Source: Aliarcobacter sp017996075 (GTDB taxonomy: Bacteria; Campylobacterota; Campylobacteria; Campylobacterales; Arcobacteraceae). From it: 64,000 bases of DNA. Shown in pieces: positions 26,912 to 35,864 of the stretch. The translations under genes and the position numbers were made by a program. The notes beneath the pieces are model-generated. The model made no database searches. It saw only the letters and a program-made list of their open reading frames with translations, and was not told the DNA's origin. Within the stretch, counting starts at the first letter, position 1, and each line of letters opens with the position of its first letter. Where the stretch lies: NCBI RefSeq assembly GCF_051062515.1, contig NZ_JAMXEK010000006.1. The stretch is one strand, 5' to 3'.

Positions 26912-27768
26912 TGGCTACTATTCAAAGAGGAAGTGGATGGAGTATAAAATTAGTTTTTACTCTTTATAAATTTTTTGGCTATAAATTTACATACTACCTA
27001 ATGTATCCTGTAACATTTTTCTATTTTATTTTTGCAAGTAATGTTTATAAATCTTTAAAAATATATTATGAAAAATTAAATATTCCATTTACAAAAAAAA
27101 TCTATTACAATCATCTTTTTATGTTTGCTATGTGCATGGTAGATAGATTTATCTCAAAATATGATTGTGCTTCTTATACTTACACTTATGAAAATAAAGA
27201 TTTTATAAAAGAAAAAGTTGATAGTGGTTCTATTTTACTTCTTTCACACTTTGGAGGATGGTCATCTTCTACTTGTAATACATTAAGCAATAATATTATT
27301 AATGTTGTGATGAAAGAGGTTATTTTAAATAGTATTAAACAAATTGAAAATTCTATTAATAATCCTTTAAAAAATGTTAGAGTAATTGATCAATCTTTAA
27401 ATCCAATCGAGGTCTCTATAAAAATAGCAAACGCAATATCAAATAAAGAGTGTGTAGCTTTTATGGCAGATAGAGCTGTAGATCCAAGATTTACACAAAA
27501 AGTAGAGTTTTTAGGGGAATTAGCCTCTTTTAATACAAATCCATTTAAAGTTGCATATAAAACAAAGACTCCTTTAACTCTATTTTTCATAGTTCATAAG
27601 GGTTTACAAAACTACTATGTTCATAGTAAAGAGATAAAAATGGATTTTTCATTAGATGAAAATAGTGCTGTTACAAACTCTTTAAATGAGTATGTAAAAG
27701 ATTTTGAAGCAATTGTGAAAAAATATCCAAATCAGTGGTTTAATTTATATAATTTTTGGGAAAGGTAA
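26911..27768 (+). CDS. LpxL/HtrB-like lipid acyltransferase of the pigment cluster
   Basis: 285 residues. A hydrophobic N-terminal segment (about 29-44) anchors it in the membrane. 'SILLLSHFGGWSSST' has the expected His113, but the acid of the HX4(D/E) motif is Ser here; 'CVAFMADRAVD' is the second conserved block. It would transfer the finished polyene acyl chain from its carrier onto a glycolipid or onto the dialkylresorcinol. It lies directly after the glycosyltransferase gene, the two domains being fused in some other clusters. Confidence 0.8.
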   Translation: MATIQRGSGWSIKLVFTLYKFFGYKFTYYLMYPVTFFYFIFASNVYKSLKIYYEKLNIPFTKKIYYNHLFMFAMCMVDRFISKYDCASYTYTYENKDFIKEKVDSGSILLLSHFGGWSSSTCNTLSNNIINVVMKEVILNSIKQIENSINNPLKNVRVIDQSLNPIEVSIKIANAISNKECVAFMADRAVDPRFTQKVEFLGELASFNTNPFKVAYKTKTPLTLFFIVHKGLQNYYVHSKEIKMDFSLDENSAVTNSLNEYVKDFEAIVKKYPNQWFNLYNFWER

Positions 27769-27774
27769 TTAAAA

Positions 27775-29289
27775 TTGATAATAGATGAAAGATATATAAC
27801 TCTAAGTGAGATTATAAATAGTGATAAAATAGAGATTTCAAATGATAAAAAGTTTATAGACCATATAAATGAAACTCATAATTTTTTAATAAATGAGATA
27901 AAAGATGGTAAACCAATTTATGGTATTACAACAGGATATGGAGCTAGTGGTAAAAACTATGTAAGTTATGAAGATAGTAAGATTTTACAAACAAATCTTT
28001 TCAGATTTCATGGATGTGGTGTAGGAAAAAAACTATCTTATAAAGTTTGTAAATATGCACTAATTGCTAGAACTATCTCTTTAAGTAAAGCAAAATCTGG
28101 GGTTAGTATTGAGCTTCTTAAAAGACTTGAGATGCTAATACAAAAAGATATTATTCCTGTTATTCCATCTCAAGGTTCTGTTGGAGCAAGTGGTGATTTA
28201 ACACCACTTTCATATATAGCTGCTGTAGTTGCTGGTGAGAGAGAAGTTTACTATAAAGGTGAGATAAAAGATGTAATGGAAGTTTATAAAGAGCTAAATA
28301 TTACACCTTATACTTTTAAGCCAAAAGAGGCTCTTGCAATCATGAATGGAACAACGATAATGAGTGCAATTGCACTAGCAGCTATTGAAGAGTTTGAAAC
28401 AATTTTAGACTCTATGGAATCATTTGTTGCAGGTATGTTTGAAGTTTTATTAGGAGATGATACACCAGTTGCTGATTTTGTGCATCTTTCAAAACCTTTT
28501 AGTGGACAAATCCAAAGTGCAAAAAATATAAAAAGAAAAATAGAAGGCTCAAAATTAACTCACGGAAGAGATGATAGATATGATAAATTTTTTGCTGATA
28601 ATGATTTAAATATTCAAGATAACTACTCAATGAGATGTGCTCCGCAGGTTTTAGGAGTAATTAGAGATAATCTTGAAATTTCTAAAAATTGGGTAGAGCA
28701 AGAGATTAACTCTGTAAATGATAATCCTTTGATTGATGGAGTAAATAAAAAAATATATACTTCTGGAAACTTCTATGGTGGTTATGTAGCACATGCAATG
28801 GATACACTAAAAATTTGTGCTGGAAATTTAGCTGATTTACTAGATAAAGAGTTTGCACTTTTAGTTGATCATAAATTCAATCGTGGTTTAGGTGAAAATT
28901 TAAAACTATCACATGAGCCTTTTTATCATGGTTTTAAAGCAATGCAAATAACTCTTAGTTCACTTAGTGCAGATGTTATGAAAAATACAACTGCTGCTTC
29001 AATATTCTCAAGACCAACTGAATCTTTAAATCAAGATAAAGTATCTATGGGAACAACAGCTGCAAATGATTTTTCTAAAATGATTCCAGACCTTTATAAT
29101 ATGCTTTCTATTGCTTTTATAGGGATGGCTCAAGCTGTTGATATAAGAGGAAAAGATTTAGTTTCACCACATCTTACAAATATTTACGAAAATATTAGAA
29201 AAGATGTAAAACCTTTATATGAAGATAGAAGAATGGATTTTGATATTGAAAAAATTTATACTCTAATTGAAATGAAGAAGTTTATATAG
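27775..29289 (+). CDS. aromatic amino acid ammonia-lyase (HAL/PAL/TAL family)
   Basis: 504 residues, TTG start. The MIO cofactor triad Ala-Ser-Gly is at 138-140 ('SQGSVGASGDLTPLSY'), catalytic Tyr49 in 'IYGITTGYG', and 'QDNYSMRCAPQVLGV' is the conserved core. The selectivity loop reads 'LFRFHGCGVG' with Phe78-His79, where histidine lyases have Ser-His and the bacterial tyrosine lyase from Rhodobacter has His-Leu. It therefore probably makes cinnamate or 4-coumarate as the starter of the polyene, as the tyrosine ammonia-lyase does for flexirubin. The choice between Phe and Tyr is not settled. Confidence 0.9.
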   Translation: MIIDERYITLSEIINSDKIEISNDKKFIDHINETHNFLINEIKDGKPIYGITTGYGASGKNYVSYEDSKILQTNLFRFHGCGVGKKLSYKVCKYALIARTISLSKAKSGVSIELLKRLEMLIQKDIIPVIPSQGSVGASGDLTPLSYIAAVVAGEREVYYKGEIKDVMEVYKELNITPYTFKPKEALAIMNGTTIMSAIALAAIEEFETILDSMESFVAGMFEVLLGDDTPVADFVHLSKPFSGQIQSAKNIKRKIEGSKLTHGRDDRYDKFFADNDLNIQDNYSMRCAPQVLGVIRDNLEISKNWVEQEINSVNDNPLIDGVNKKIYTSGNFYGGYVAHAMDTLKICAGNLADLLDKEFALLVDHKFNRGLGENLKLSHEPFYHGFKAMQITLSSLSADVMKNTTAASIFSRPTESLNQDKVSMGTTAANDFSKMIPDLYNMLSIAFIGMAQAVDIRGKDLVSPHLTNIYENIRKDVKPLYEDRRMDFDIEKIYTLIEMKKFI

Positions 29290-29988
29290 ATGAAAAAAGT
29301 ATTAGTTACAGGTGCTACTGGAAGTATTGGCGAAGAGATTGTAAAAGAGTATGCAAAAAATGGTTTTTTTGTATATATTCACTACAATAGTAACCATCAA
29401 AAAGCTCAAAATTTACTAGAAGAGATAGATAACAAAGGTGAGCTTATCTCTTTTGATATTAAAGATAAAGAGTCTATAAAAAATAGTTTAGAAAATCTTG
29501 ATGTTGATGTTTTAATAAATAATGCTGGAATAATAAAAGATAATCTTTTTTTCTTTATGAGTGATGATGAGTGGGAAGATGTAATAAACACAAATTTAAA
29601 TGGAAATTTTTATATTACAAAAATCATTTCTAAAAATATGATGATGAATAAAAGAGGAAGTATTGTAAATATTGCATCTATTTCAGGTGTTAGTGGAAAT
29701 GCTGGACAAGCCAACTATAGTGCAAGTAAAGGTGGAATTATAGCTCTTACAAAAACTTTATGTCTTGAACTTGGTCGTTATAATATTAGAGTAAATGCTC
29801 TTGCTCCTGCAATAATAGAATCAGAAATGACAAAAGATATTCCAAATCTAAAAGAGATGAAAAAAGCAATTCCTCTAGGAAGATTTGGAACAGCCAATGA
29901 AGTTGCATCGTGTGCATACTTCATAGGAGTTGATGCAACTTATATTAGCGGTGAGGTTTTAAATATTAGCGGCGGAATGTTTAGGTAA
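29290..29988 (+). CDS. 3-oxoacyl-ACP reductase, FabG-like (ApeQ-like)
   Basis: 232 residues. Cofactor loop 'VLVTGATGSIGEEIVKEY', 'INNAGIIKDNLFFFM', Ser132, Tyr143 and Lys147 ('ANYSASKGGIIALT'), and C-terminal 'YISGEVLNISGGMFR'. This is the ketoreductase step of each polyene extension cycle (beta-keto to beta-hydroxy), feeding the two hotdog dehydratases. It starts directly after the ammonia-lyase stop. The operon is broken after this gene by about 800 bases of unrelated material. Confidence 0.9.
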   Translation: MKKVLVTGATGSIGEEIVKEYAKNGFFVYIHYNSNHQKAQNLLEEIDNKGELISFDIKDKESIKNSLENLDVDVLINNAGIIKDNLFFFMSDDEWEDVINTNLNGNFYITKIISKNMMMNKRGSIVNIASISGVSGNAGQANYSASKGGIIALTKTLCLELGRYNIRVNALAPAIIESEMTKDIPNLKEMKKAIPLGRFGTANEVASCAYFIGVDATYISGEVLNISGGMFR

Positions 29989-30035
29989 ATTTTAATTTTA
30001 TGTTAAAATATAAAATATTTAAAAAGGAGTAACAT

Positions 30036-30254
30036 TTGAAAACAGATAAAGAGCTTGATTTTTTAGAAGAGCATATTCCAGAATTAGCAAACAGTGCTAT
30101 AAAAAAAGCATATTTGGATACTTTAAGTGCTGGACTTAGTGTTACTAAAGTAATAGAAAATAAAATTTATGAAATTTTTCCAGATGGGAGTAAAAAATTT
30201 ATTAAAGAGATTGAATCTTCAATAAAAATAGATAAAAAAGCTTTTGCTATATAA
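30036..30254 (+). CDS. small conserved-type hypothetical protein
   Basis: 72 residues from a TTG start with a very strong ribosome binding site (AAGGAG). It has an acidic helical first part ('LDFLEEHIPELANSAIKKAY'), then 'IYEIFPDGSKKFIKEI'. I do not recognise a named family; proteins of this size and shape occur beside mobile or toxin-like loci, but no partner is visible. It sits in a block that looks inserted into the pigment operon, directly before an IS1595-type relic. Function unknown. Confidence 0.65.
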   Translation: MKTDKELDFLEEHIPELANSAIKKAYLDTLSAGLSVTKVIENKIYEIFPDGSKKFIKEIESSIKIDKKAFAI

Positions 30255-30256
30255 AA

Positions 30257-30300
30257 ATTCCAAGGCTGAAAGTCGATGAAACTTATATTGGTGGAAAAAT
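30257..30300 (+). mobile_element. IS1595/ISXO2-type transposase relic
   Basis: In the frame starting at 30257 the DNA reads 'IPRLKVDETYIGGK'. 'VDETYIGGK' is the hallmark around the first catalytic Asp of IS1595-family DDE transposases. It has no start and the similarity is lost after the Lys, so only about 40 bases of the transposase remain. It lies between the 72-residue gene and the lipoprotein gene inside the pigment operon. Confidence 0.6.
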
Positions 30301-30346
30301 TTTAAGTATAATTGCTGAAATAATTAAAAAAAAGGAAAAACAAGAC

Positions 30347-30781
30347 ATGAAAATGTATGCTTTAATAAGTTCTATACTAGTGATAATAATATTTAGTGGA
30401 TGTACAATAAAACAAGAAATAAAACCTGTAAAAAATATGGATAACAATAAAACTTTATGTATAATTGAAAATCCTCCAGTAAGAGAAGGATTTTTAGATA
30501 CTATGCAAGAAAACTTATTATCAAAAGGATATAACATTAAAATTATCCAAAATAATCAAACTAAATATGATTGTCCTATAGAAATAACTTATATAGGTAA
30601 ATGGTCTTGGGATTTGGCTATATATCTTGCATATGCTAATATCAAAGTTTACAAAAATAATAATTTAATAGGTGAAGCTAATTATGATTCAACAAAAGCA
30701 TCTATGACTTTTAGTAAATTTGTTAAGGGAAATGATAAAATAAATGAATTATTGGATTTGTTATTTCCTTATAATAATTAA
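30347..30781 (+). CDS. Sbal_3080-like lipoprotein
   Basis: 144 residues. Lipoprotein signal peptide with lipobox 'IIIFSGCTI' (Cys about 19). The mature part has 'LCIIENPPVREGFLDTMQE', 'YDCPIEITYIGKWSWDLAIY' and 'YANIKVYKNNNLIGEANYD', which resemble Sbal_3080-type lipoproteins of unknown function. An AAGGA site lies about 10 bases upstream. Position inside the pigment operon, next to an IS relic, suggests acquisition by insertion; a role in pigment anchoring cannot be excluded. Confidence 0.65.
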   Translation: MKMYALISSILVIIIFSGCTIKQEIKPVKNMDNNKTLCIIENPPVREGFLDTMQENLLSKGYNIKIIQNNQTKYDCPIEITYIGKWSWDLAIYLAYANIKVYKNNNLIGEANYDSTKASMTFSKFVKGNDKINELLDLLFPYNN

Positions 30782-30790
30782 ACTAAATTT

Positions 30791-31327
30791 ATGAACTTAA
30801 TCATATCTTTAATCTATGCTCCAATAGTACTTTTTTCTTTAAAATATTTTGATATAAAAACAGCATCTATTTATATTTTTATCTTCTCATTTTTTTGGTT
30901 TTTATTAAATATGAAAAAAGGTTTAAAAGAGTATGGATTTTCGATTCTTTATATGATTTTTGCTCTAGTTGCATACTTTATAGAAAATAGCCTATTTCTT
31001 AAAATAACACCATCTATACTTGCATTTATAGTTACTACATTTGTTTTATACTCATATCTTTCAAAAAGTTCTTTTGTGATTTATTATATTGAGAAGTTCA
31101 AAAAAAATCTAAGCAATGAAGATAAGATTTATCTTCAAAACTCAACTCTATTTTGGTTTTTTGTGGCTCTTACAAATTTATTATTACACATTTTTATTTT
31201 ATACTACAATGATATTGTGATTTGGACTATATACTCAAGTTTTGCTTGGTATTTTGTCTTTATTTTTGGTTTGATTATCCAAATAATTCATAAAAAACTA
31301 TTCTTTAAAAAGGAAAACTATGCTTAA
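30791..31327 (+). CDS. COG4648-like integral membrane protein
   Basis: 178 residues with about six hydrophobic segments ('LIISLIYAPIVLFSLKYF', 'YIFIFSFFWFLLNM', 'LAFIVTTFVLYSYLS', 'WFFVALTNLLLHIFILYY', 'FAWYFVFIFGLIIQII'). Small membrane proteins of this type (COG4648) are regular members of aryl polyene clusters, where their exact role is not established. It overlaps the LolA-like gene by 8 bases. No ribosome binding site is obvious at its ATG, which is odd after the inserted block. Confidence 0.7.
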   Translation: MNLIISLIYAPIVLFSLKYFDIKTASIYIFIFSFFWFLLNMKKGLKEYGFSILYMIFALVAYFIENSLFLKITPSILAFIVTTFVLYSYLSKSSFVIYYIEKFKKNLSNEDKIYLQNSTLFWFFVALTNLLLHIFILYYNDIVIWTIYSSFAWYFVFIFGLIIQIIHKKLFFKKENYA

Positions 31328-31796
31328 GATTTTTATATTTTTATCTATTTTTATTTTAAATGTTTTTGCACAAACGATAACTTTTAAAGAGGAAAAATTT
31401 TTAAATGCTTTACAAACAAGTGTTTATAAAGATGGGAAAATAGATTTTAAAAAAGATTATATAGAGGTTTCATATAAAAATCTAAGTACATCTTACATTT
31501 TTTTTGATGACCATTTTATCTCAAAAGATAATCAAACAGAGCAAATATTAAACTATGAAGATAGAGTTGAATTAAACCTATTTTATAAATTAATAAATTT
31601 TATTTATAAAGATAAAAAAGATGGAATTGAAGAGTTTTTTAAACTACAAGAGATTGAAAATAAAATGGTATTAATACCAAATGAATATTTATCAAACTCT
31701 ATTTCAAAAATTGAGTTCAAAAAAGTTTCAAATAAGCTAGAGTTTTTAAAAATATATTTCAAAAATGAGGATTATATACAAATTGTTCAAAATTAA
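31320..31796 (+). CDS. LolA-like periplasmic lipid carrier (ApeL-like)
   Basis: 158 residues with a signal peptide (about 1-17, ending 'NVFA'), followed by an amphipathic beta-strand pattern as in LolA ('KIDFKKDYIEVSYKNL', 'YEDRVELNLFYKLINF', 'LEFLKIYFKNEDYIQIV'). LolA-like proteins in aryl polyene clusters are thought to ferry the lipid-linked pigment to the outer membrane. Similarity is at the fold level and weak. The next gene (MMPL exporter) overlaps its end by 32 bases or less. Confidence 0.65.
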   Translation: MLKIFIFLSIFILNVFAQTITFKEEKFLNALQTSVYKDGKIDFKKDYIEVSYKNLSTSYIFFDDHFISKDNQTEQILNYEDRVELNLFYKLINFIYKDKKDGIEEFFKLQEIENKMVLIPNEYLSNSISKIEFKKVSNKLEFLKIYFKNEDYIQIVQN

Positions 31797-33924
31797 AAAC
31801 TACTTCTCTTTTATAATATTTGTTTTTGTATTAGCTTTAGTTTTTGCTTTTAACTCTTTTAAAACTATATCTACAAATCTAGAAGCCGTAGTTTCTAATA
31901 GTGAAAAAAAAGAGCTTTTAAAAAAATTTAATGAATTTAAGATTAGCAAAAAACTATTTTTATATGTAGATAATTTAGATGATAAATCTTTAAACAAAAT
32001 AAAAGATATTGAAAATAAACTTCTAAAAATTTCAACTCTAACTTTAGAGAAACAAAAAGACAATGAAGCTTTAAATGAGTATAAAAAAGAGTATTTTTTA
32101 TACCAAAATAGTTTGAATTTGGAAAAACTTATTAACTTAAGCAACTTAAATATAGAAAAAGAGTTAGAGAATTTAAAATCAAATCTTTTAAACTCACAAT
32201 TTGGATATTTTGTAAATAGCAGCGATCCATTTTCGTTTTTCAAAAAAGAGGAAGAAAATAATAATTTTTTTATAAAAAACAACCATTTAGCAGTTAAAGA
32301 CAAAGGTTATTTTTCTATTTTTTCAATTTCAAGTAGTTTAAACTCTATTGATGATTATGAAAATTTATACAATGAAATATCAAATCTCACAAAAGATGAT
32401 AAAGATATAAAAATATTCTCTTCAATATTCTATTTTGTAGAGAACTCTAAAATAATCAAAGATGATGTAAATAAGATAATATATCTTGCAACATTTATTC
32501 TTGTTCTTCTTTATTTGATTATTTTAAGAGATTTAAAACTTCTTTTTAATGCTTTATTAACACTTGGTTCTTCTATTCTTTTTGCACTATTGGTTTGTTC
32601 TTTTATCTTTCCTGAAATAAGTATATTTGTAGTTGTTTTTGGAATATCTATATCAACTGTTGCTATTGATTATATGTTTCATCACTATGTTCATAAAGAG
32701 TATGAAGGAAAGTTTAAATTCAACAAAGATGTATTTTTAGGGATGCTTACAACTATTACAGCATTTTTTATACTATCATTTATCTCTTTTAATTTGATTA
32801 AACAATTAAGTATATTTACATTTTTTACGCTTCTTTTTTCATACATTCAATTTGCTTTTATATATCAAAAAATTGGATTTAAATATAAAGAAAACAATAT
32901 TTTTAATATCAAAACTATAAACAATATCTCTGCTAAATACATATTAGTTTTTACTATTATTGCCCTACTTTTAGCTATTTATAACTTTAAATTTGACTCA
33001 AACTTAAAAAACTTAGATGTTGAAAACAAAAAATTAAACTCTTTACAAGAGTTTTTTAATAAAGATATAGCAAAAAATGACAAAGTTCCTTTTTTAATAA
33101 AAGCAAAAACTATTGATGAATTAATACAAAACTCTAAAACTTTAAAAGAGAAATTTCCATCTAGTGTAGCTCCTTTATCAACTCTTATAAGTAAAGATGA
33201 GTTCTTAAAAAAACAAGAGATTTTAAAAAATCAAAAAATATCTGAAATCAATTCTAAATTAGAAGATAAAGCAAAAGAGTTTGGTTTTAAAGATGGATAT
33301 TTTAAAGACTCTTATAAAATTTCACAAAAAGAGCCAAACTATACTTTAGAATATCTTCAAAAATTAGATTTTGAAATTCTGGAGTTTGAAAACTCATTTA
33401 TTTCATATGTAAATGTATCAAAAGAAGATATATCACTTCTAAATGATTTTGATTTTGTTATAAACTTAAGTCTTAAATCTATGTTTGAAGATGAACTAGT
33501 TAAAATAGAAAAAGAGTTAATATTTTATGGGGCTTTATCAATATTTTTTATAATATCAATTATTTCAATAAGTTACAGAAAAAATATTCTAATATATCTA
33601 TCATTTCTATTTTTCCCATTTTCTATGATTTTATCATTAACACTATTTATAGAATTAAACATTTTACATATTTTTATTCTTTTTATTATATTATCCATCT
33701 CAATTGATTATGGAATTTATATAAGTTCATACAAAAAAGATAAAAATACCAACAAAGCAATATTTTATTCAATTCTTACAACATTTGCAGGATTTGGAGT
33801 TTTAATTTTTTCTAATATTAATGCTCTTTTCTCTATAGGGATTTCAGCAACTATTGGAGTTTTATCAATTTTATTTTTATTAATATTTTTAAAAAAGGAA
33901 AAAAGTGCATCTAATAATCTATAA
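31765..33924 (+). CDS. MMPL-family exporter (ApeM-like)
   Basis: 719 residues with two RND-like halves: TM1 (about 12-28), a periplasmic loop, five helices (about 235-375), TM7 (about 390-407), a second loop and five more helices. The relay Asp positions are 'GISISTVAIDYMFHHYVH' and 'LSISIDYGIYISSYK'. MMPL proteins export lipids and pigments across the inner membrane. It would move the lipid-linked polyene towards the LolA-like carrier. The start is uncertain: this ATG has no ribosome binding site, while TTG 31783 has AGGA upstream. Confidence 0.82.
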   Translation: MRIIYKLFKIKNYFSFIIFVFVLALVFAFNSFKTISTNLEAVVSNSEKKELLKKFNEFKISKKLFLYVDNLDDKSLNKIKDIENKLLKISTLTLEKQKDNEALNEYKKEYFLYQNSLNLEKLINLSNLNIEKELENLKSNLLNSQFGYFVNSSDPFSFFKKEEENNNFFIKNNHLAVKDKGYFSIFSISSSLNSIDDYENLYNEISNLTKDDKDIKIFSSIFYFVENSKIIKDDVNKIIYLATFILVLLYLIILRDLKLLFNALLTLGSSILFALLVCSFIFPEISIFVVVFGISISTVAIDYMFHHYVHKEYEGKFKFNKDVFLGMLTTITAFFILSFISFNLIKQLSIFTFFTLLFSYIQFAFIYQKIGFKYKENNIFNIKTINNISAKYILVFTIIALLLAIYNFKFDSNLKNLDVENKKLNSLQEFFNKDIAKNDKVPFLIKAKTIDELIQNSKTLKEKFPSSVAPLSTLISKDEFLKKQEILKNQKISEINSKLEDKAKEFGFKDGYFKDSYKISQKEPNYTLEYLQKLDFEILEFENSFISYVNVSKEDISLLNDFDFVINLSLKSMFEDELVKIEKELIFYGALSIFFIISIISISYRKNILIYLSFLFFPFSMILSLTLFIELNILHIFILFIILSISIDYGIYISSYKKDKNTNKAIFYSILTTFAGFGVLIFSNINALFSIGISATIGVLSILFLLIFLKKEKSASNNL

Positions 33925-35131
33925 TGATGATAAAACAATTAGCAAACATAAAATATCAAAAGAGCTATTTTTTGATAAAAACTTGCAAAATTGCGTTTCA
34001 TATATAGCAAGTTCAAGTAAAGAACAAAATGCACTAAAAATTTTTAAATCACACTTTAGTGATGCAAAATCAATTCTATTTGATGATTCAAATAAGATTT
34101 TACAAAATGAGTTAGAAAATTTAAATATTCCAAAATTTTCAAATCTTAAAAATAAAAATAAAACTTCAGAAAATATTTTTGATAAACATAACTTCTCTTT
34201 TTTATATTACACTTCAGGAAGCACAGGATTTCCAACAGCTGCTTTAAAAACAAAAGAGAATATTAGTAGTGAGATAGATGATTTAACAACTCTTTTAAGT
34301 AGCTATACTATTAAAAGAGTTATAGTTACTGTACCATTTATCCATATTTATGGCTCACTATTTGGACTTTTTTATCCTCTACATAACAATATTGATATTG
34401 TTTTAAAAGAGCATTTTTTACCAAATGATTTATTAGATTTAATTGACGATTACTCTTTAGTAATTACAACTCCACTATATATAAAAGCTTTAAATAAAAT
34501 AAGTTCAAAAAAAGATTTAAACAAATCTATTTTTATAAGCTCAACAGCTCCTTTATTAAGTGAAGATGCAAAAGAGTTTAAAGATAAATTTAATTCAAAT
34601 GTTATTCAAATATTTGGTTCAACAGAAACTGGTGGGATTGCTTATAAACAGAGTGATGAAGAGTTATGGACACCACTAAAAAGTGTGAAAATTTCTAAAA
34701 ATAAAAACAGTGAATTAAAAGTAAACTCTCCTTATGTATCAAATATAATATATGAAAAAGAGTTTAAACAAACAAATTATGAGATACAAACTTTTGATTA
34801 TGTAGAACTTTTAGATAATAAATTTAAACTTATTGGAAGAAGTTCTCAAATACTAAAAATTGCAGGCAAAAGATACTCTACAGTTCAAATAGAAAATATC
34901 CTAGAAAAAGAAGAAGATATATCTAAAGCATTAGTTTTAGTAAATAGTAATAATAACTCATTAAGAGGTGAGATTTTAGATATTACTTTGGAAACAAAAA
35001 AAGAGTTTACAACAAAAGATATTCAAAATATTTTGAAAAAAGAGCTTTCAAATCTAAAATTTTCTATAAATTTAAAACTAGTTGATAAGATAAAAACCTC
35101 ATCAACTGGTAAAAAACTGGCTATTCAATAA
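33905..35131 (+). CDS. AMP-forming acyl:ACP ligase (ApeH-like)
   Basis: 408 residues, GTG start with AAAAGGA upstream and a 20-base overlap with the exporter gene. 'FLYYTSGSTGFPTAALKT' is the AMP-binding P-loop; 'IFGSTETGGIAYK' and 'IGRSSQILKIAGKRYS' are the later core motifs, with the catalytic Lys near the end ('SSTGKKLAIQ'). It should activate cinnamate/coumarate made by the ammonia-lyase and load it on one of the two carrier proteins. It is shorter than typical acyl-CoA synthetases but normal for aryl polyene ligases. Confidence 0.83.
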   Translation: MHLIIYNDDKTISKHKISKELFFDKNLQNCVSYIASSSKEQNALKIFKSHFSDAKSILFDDSNKILQNELENLNIPKFSNLKNKNKTSENIFDKHNFSFLYYTSGSTGFPTAALKTKENISSEIDDLTTLLSSYTIKRVIVTVPFIHIYGSLFGLFYPLHNNIDIVLKEHFLPNDLLDLIDDYSLVITTPLYIKALNKISSKKDLNKSIFISSTAPLLSEDAKEFKDKFNSNVIQIFGSTETGGIAYKQSDEELWTPLKSVKISKNKNSELKVNSPYVSNIIYEKEFKQTNYEIQTFDYVELLDNKFKLIGRSSQILKIAGKRYSTVQIENILEKEEDISKALVLVNSNNNSLRGEILDITLETKKEFTTKDIQNILKKELSNLKFSINLKLVDKIKTSSTGKKLAIQ

Positions 35132-35132
35132 A

Positions 35133-35864
35133 ATGTCAATTATTATAAAGAATCTAAACAAATCATATAAAAATACAAAAATATTAGAAAATCTAAATTT
35201 AGAGATAAAAAGTGGCTCTATTTTTGGACTTTTAGGACCAAATGGAGCTGGAAAAACAACTTTAGTATCTATTTTAAATAGTTTGATGAAAAAAGATAGT
35301 GGAGAAGTTTTTATATATGATTATAATTTAGACAGTGAAGTAAATAAAATAAAAGCTATCTCATCTTTTGTTCCTCAAACCTATGCTTTTTATCCAAATC
35401 TAACAGTTTATGAAAACTTAGAGTTTTTTGGTTCTTTATATGGCTTAAAACAAAAGAGATTAAAAGATAAAATAGAAAATGCCATAAGTGCTTGTGCCTT
35501 GGAAAAATATATAGATAAAAGAGCTTTAACTTTTAGTGGTGGTGTAAAAAGAAGGCTAAATATTGCTATTGGACTTTTAAATTCTCCAAAGATTTTATAT
35601 CTTGATGAACCAACAGTTGGAATTGACCCACACTCAAGAAGATATATTTTGGAGATAATAAAAGATATAAATAAAAATAGTGATACAACAATTTTTTATA
35701 CTTCACATTATATGGATGAAATTGAATTTTTATGTGAAGAAGTGGCTATTTTAGAAAACAAAAATATAGTTTTAAAAGATAGTATAAAAAATTTAAAACA
35801 AAATAACAATTTAACCCTTGAAGAGTTATTTTTAAATATTACAAAAAAGAGTTTAAGAGATTAA
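35133..35864 (+). CDS. ABC transporter ATP-binding protein
   Basis: 243 residues. Walker A 'GLLGPNGAGKTTLVS', Q-loop 'FVPQTYAFYPNLTVYEN', signature 'TFSGGVKRRLNIAIGLL', Walker B 'KILYLDEPTVGIDP' and switch His in 'IFYTSHYMDE'. Drug/lipid export type (DRA/NatA-like). It starts 1 base after the ligase stop, and the permease start overlaps its end. With the permease at 35864 it forms an exporter inside the pigment operon, additional to the MMPL exporter. Confidence 0.92.
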   Translation: MSIIIKNLNKSYKNTKILENLNLEIKSGSIFGLLGPNGAGKTTLVSILNSLMKKDSGEVFIYDYNLDSEVNKIKAISSFVPQTYAFYPNLTVYENLEFFGSLYGLKQKRLKDKIENAISACALEKYIDKRALTFSGGVKRRLNIAIGLLNSPKILYLDEPTVGIDPHSRRYILEIIKDINKNSDTTIFYTSHYMDEIEFLCEEVAILENKNIVLKDSIKNLKQNNNLTLEELFLNITKKSLRD

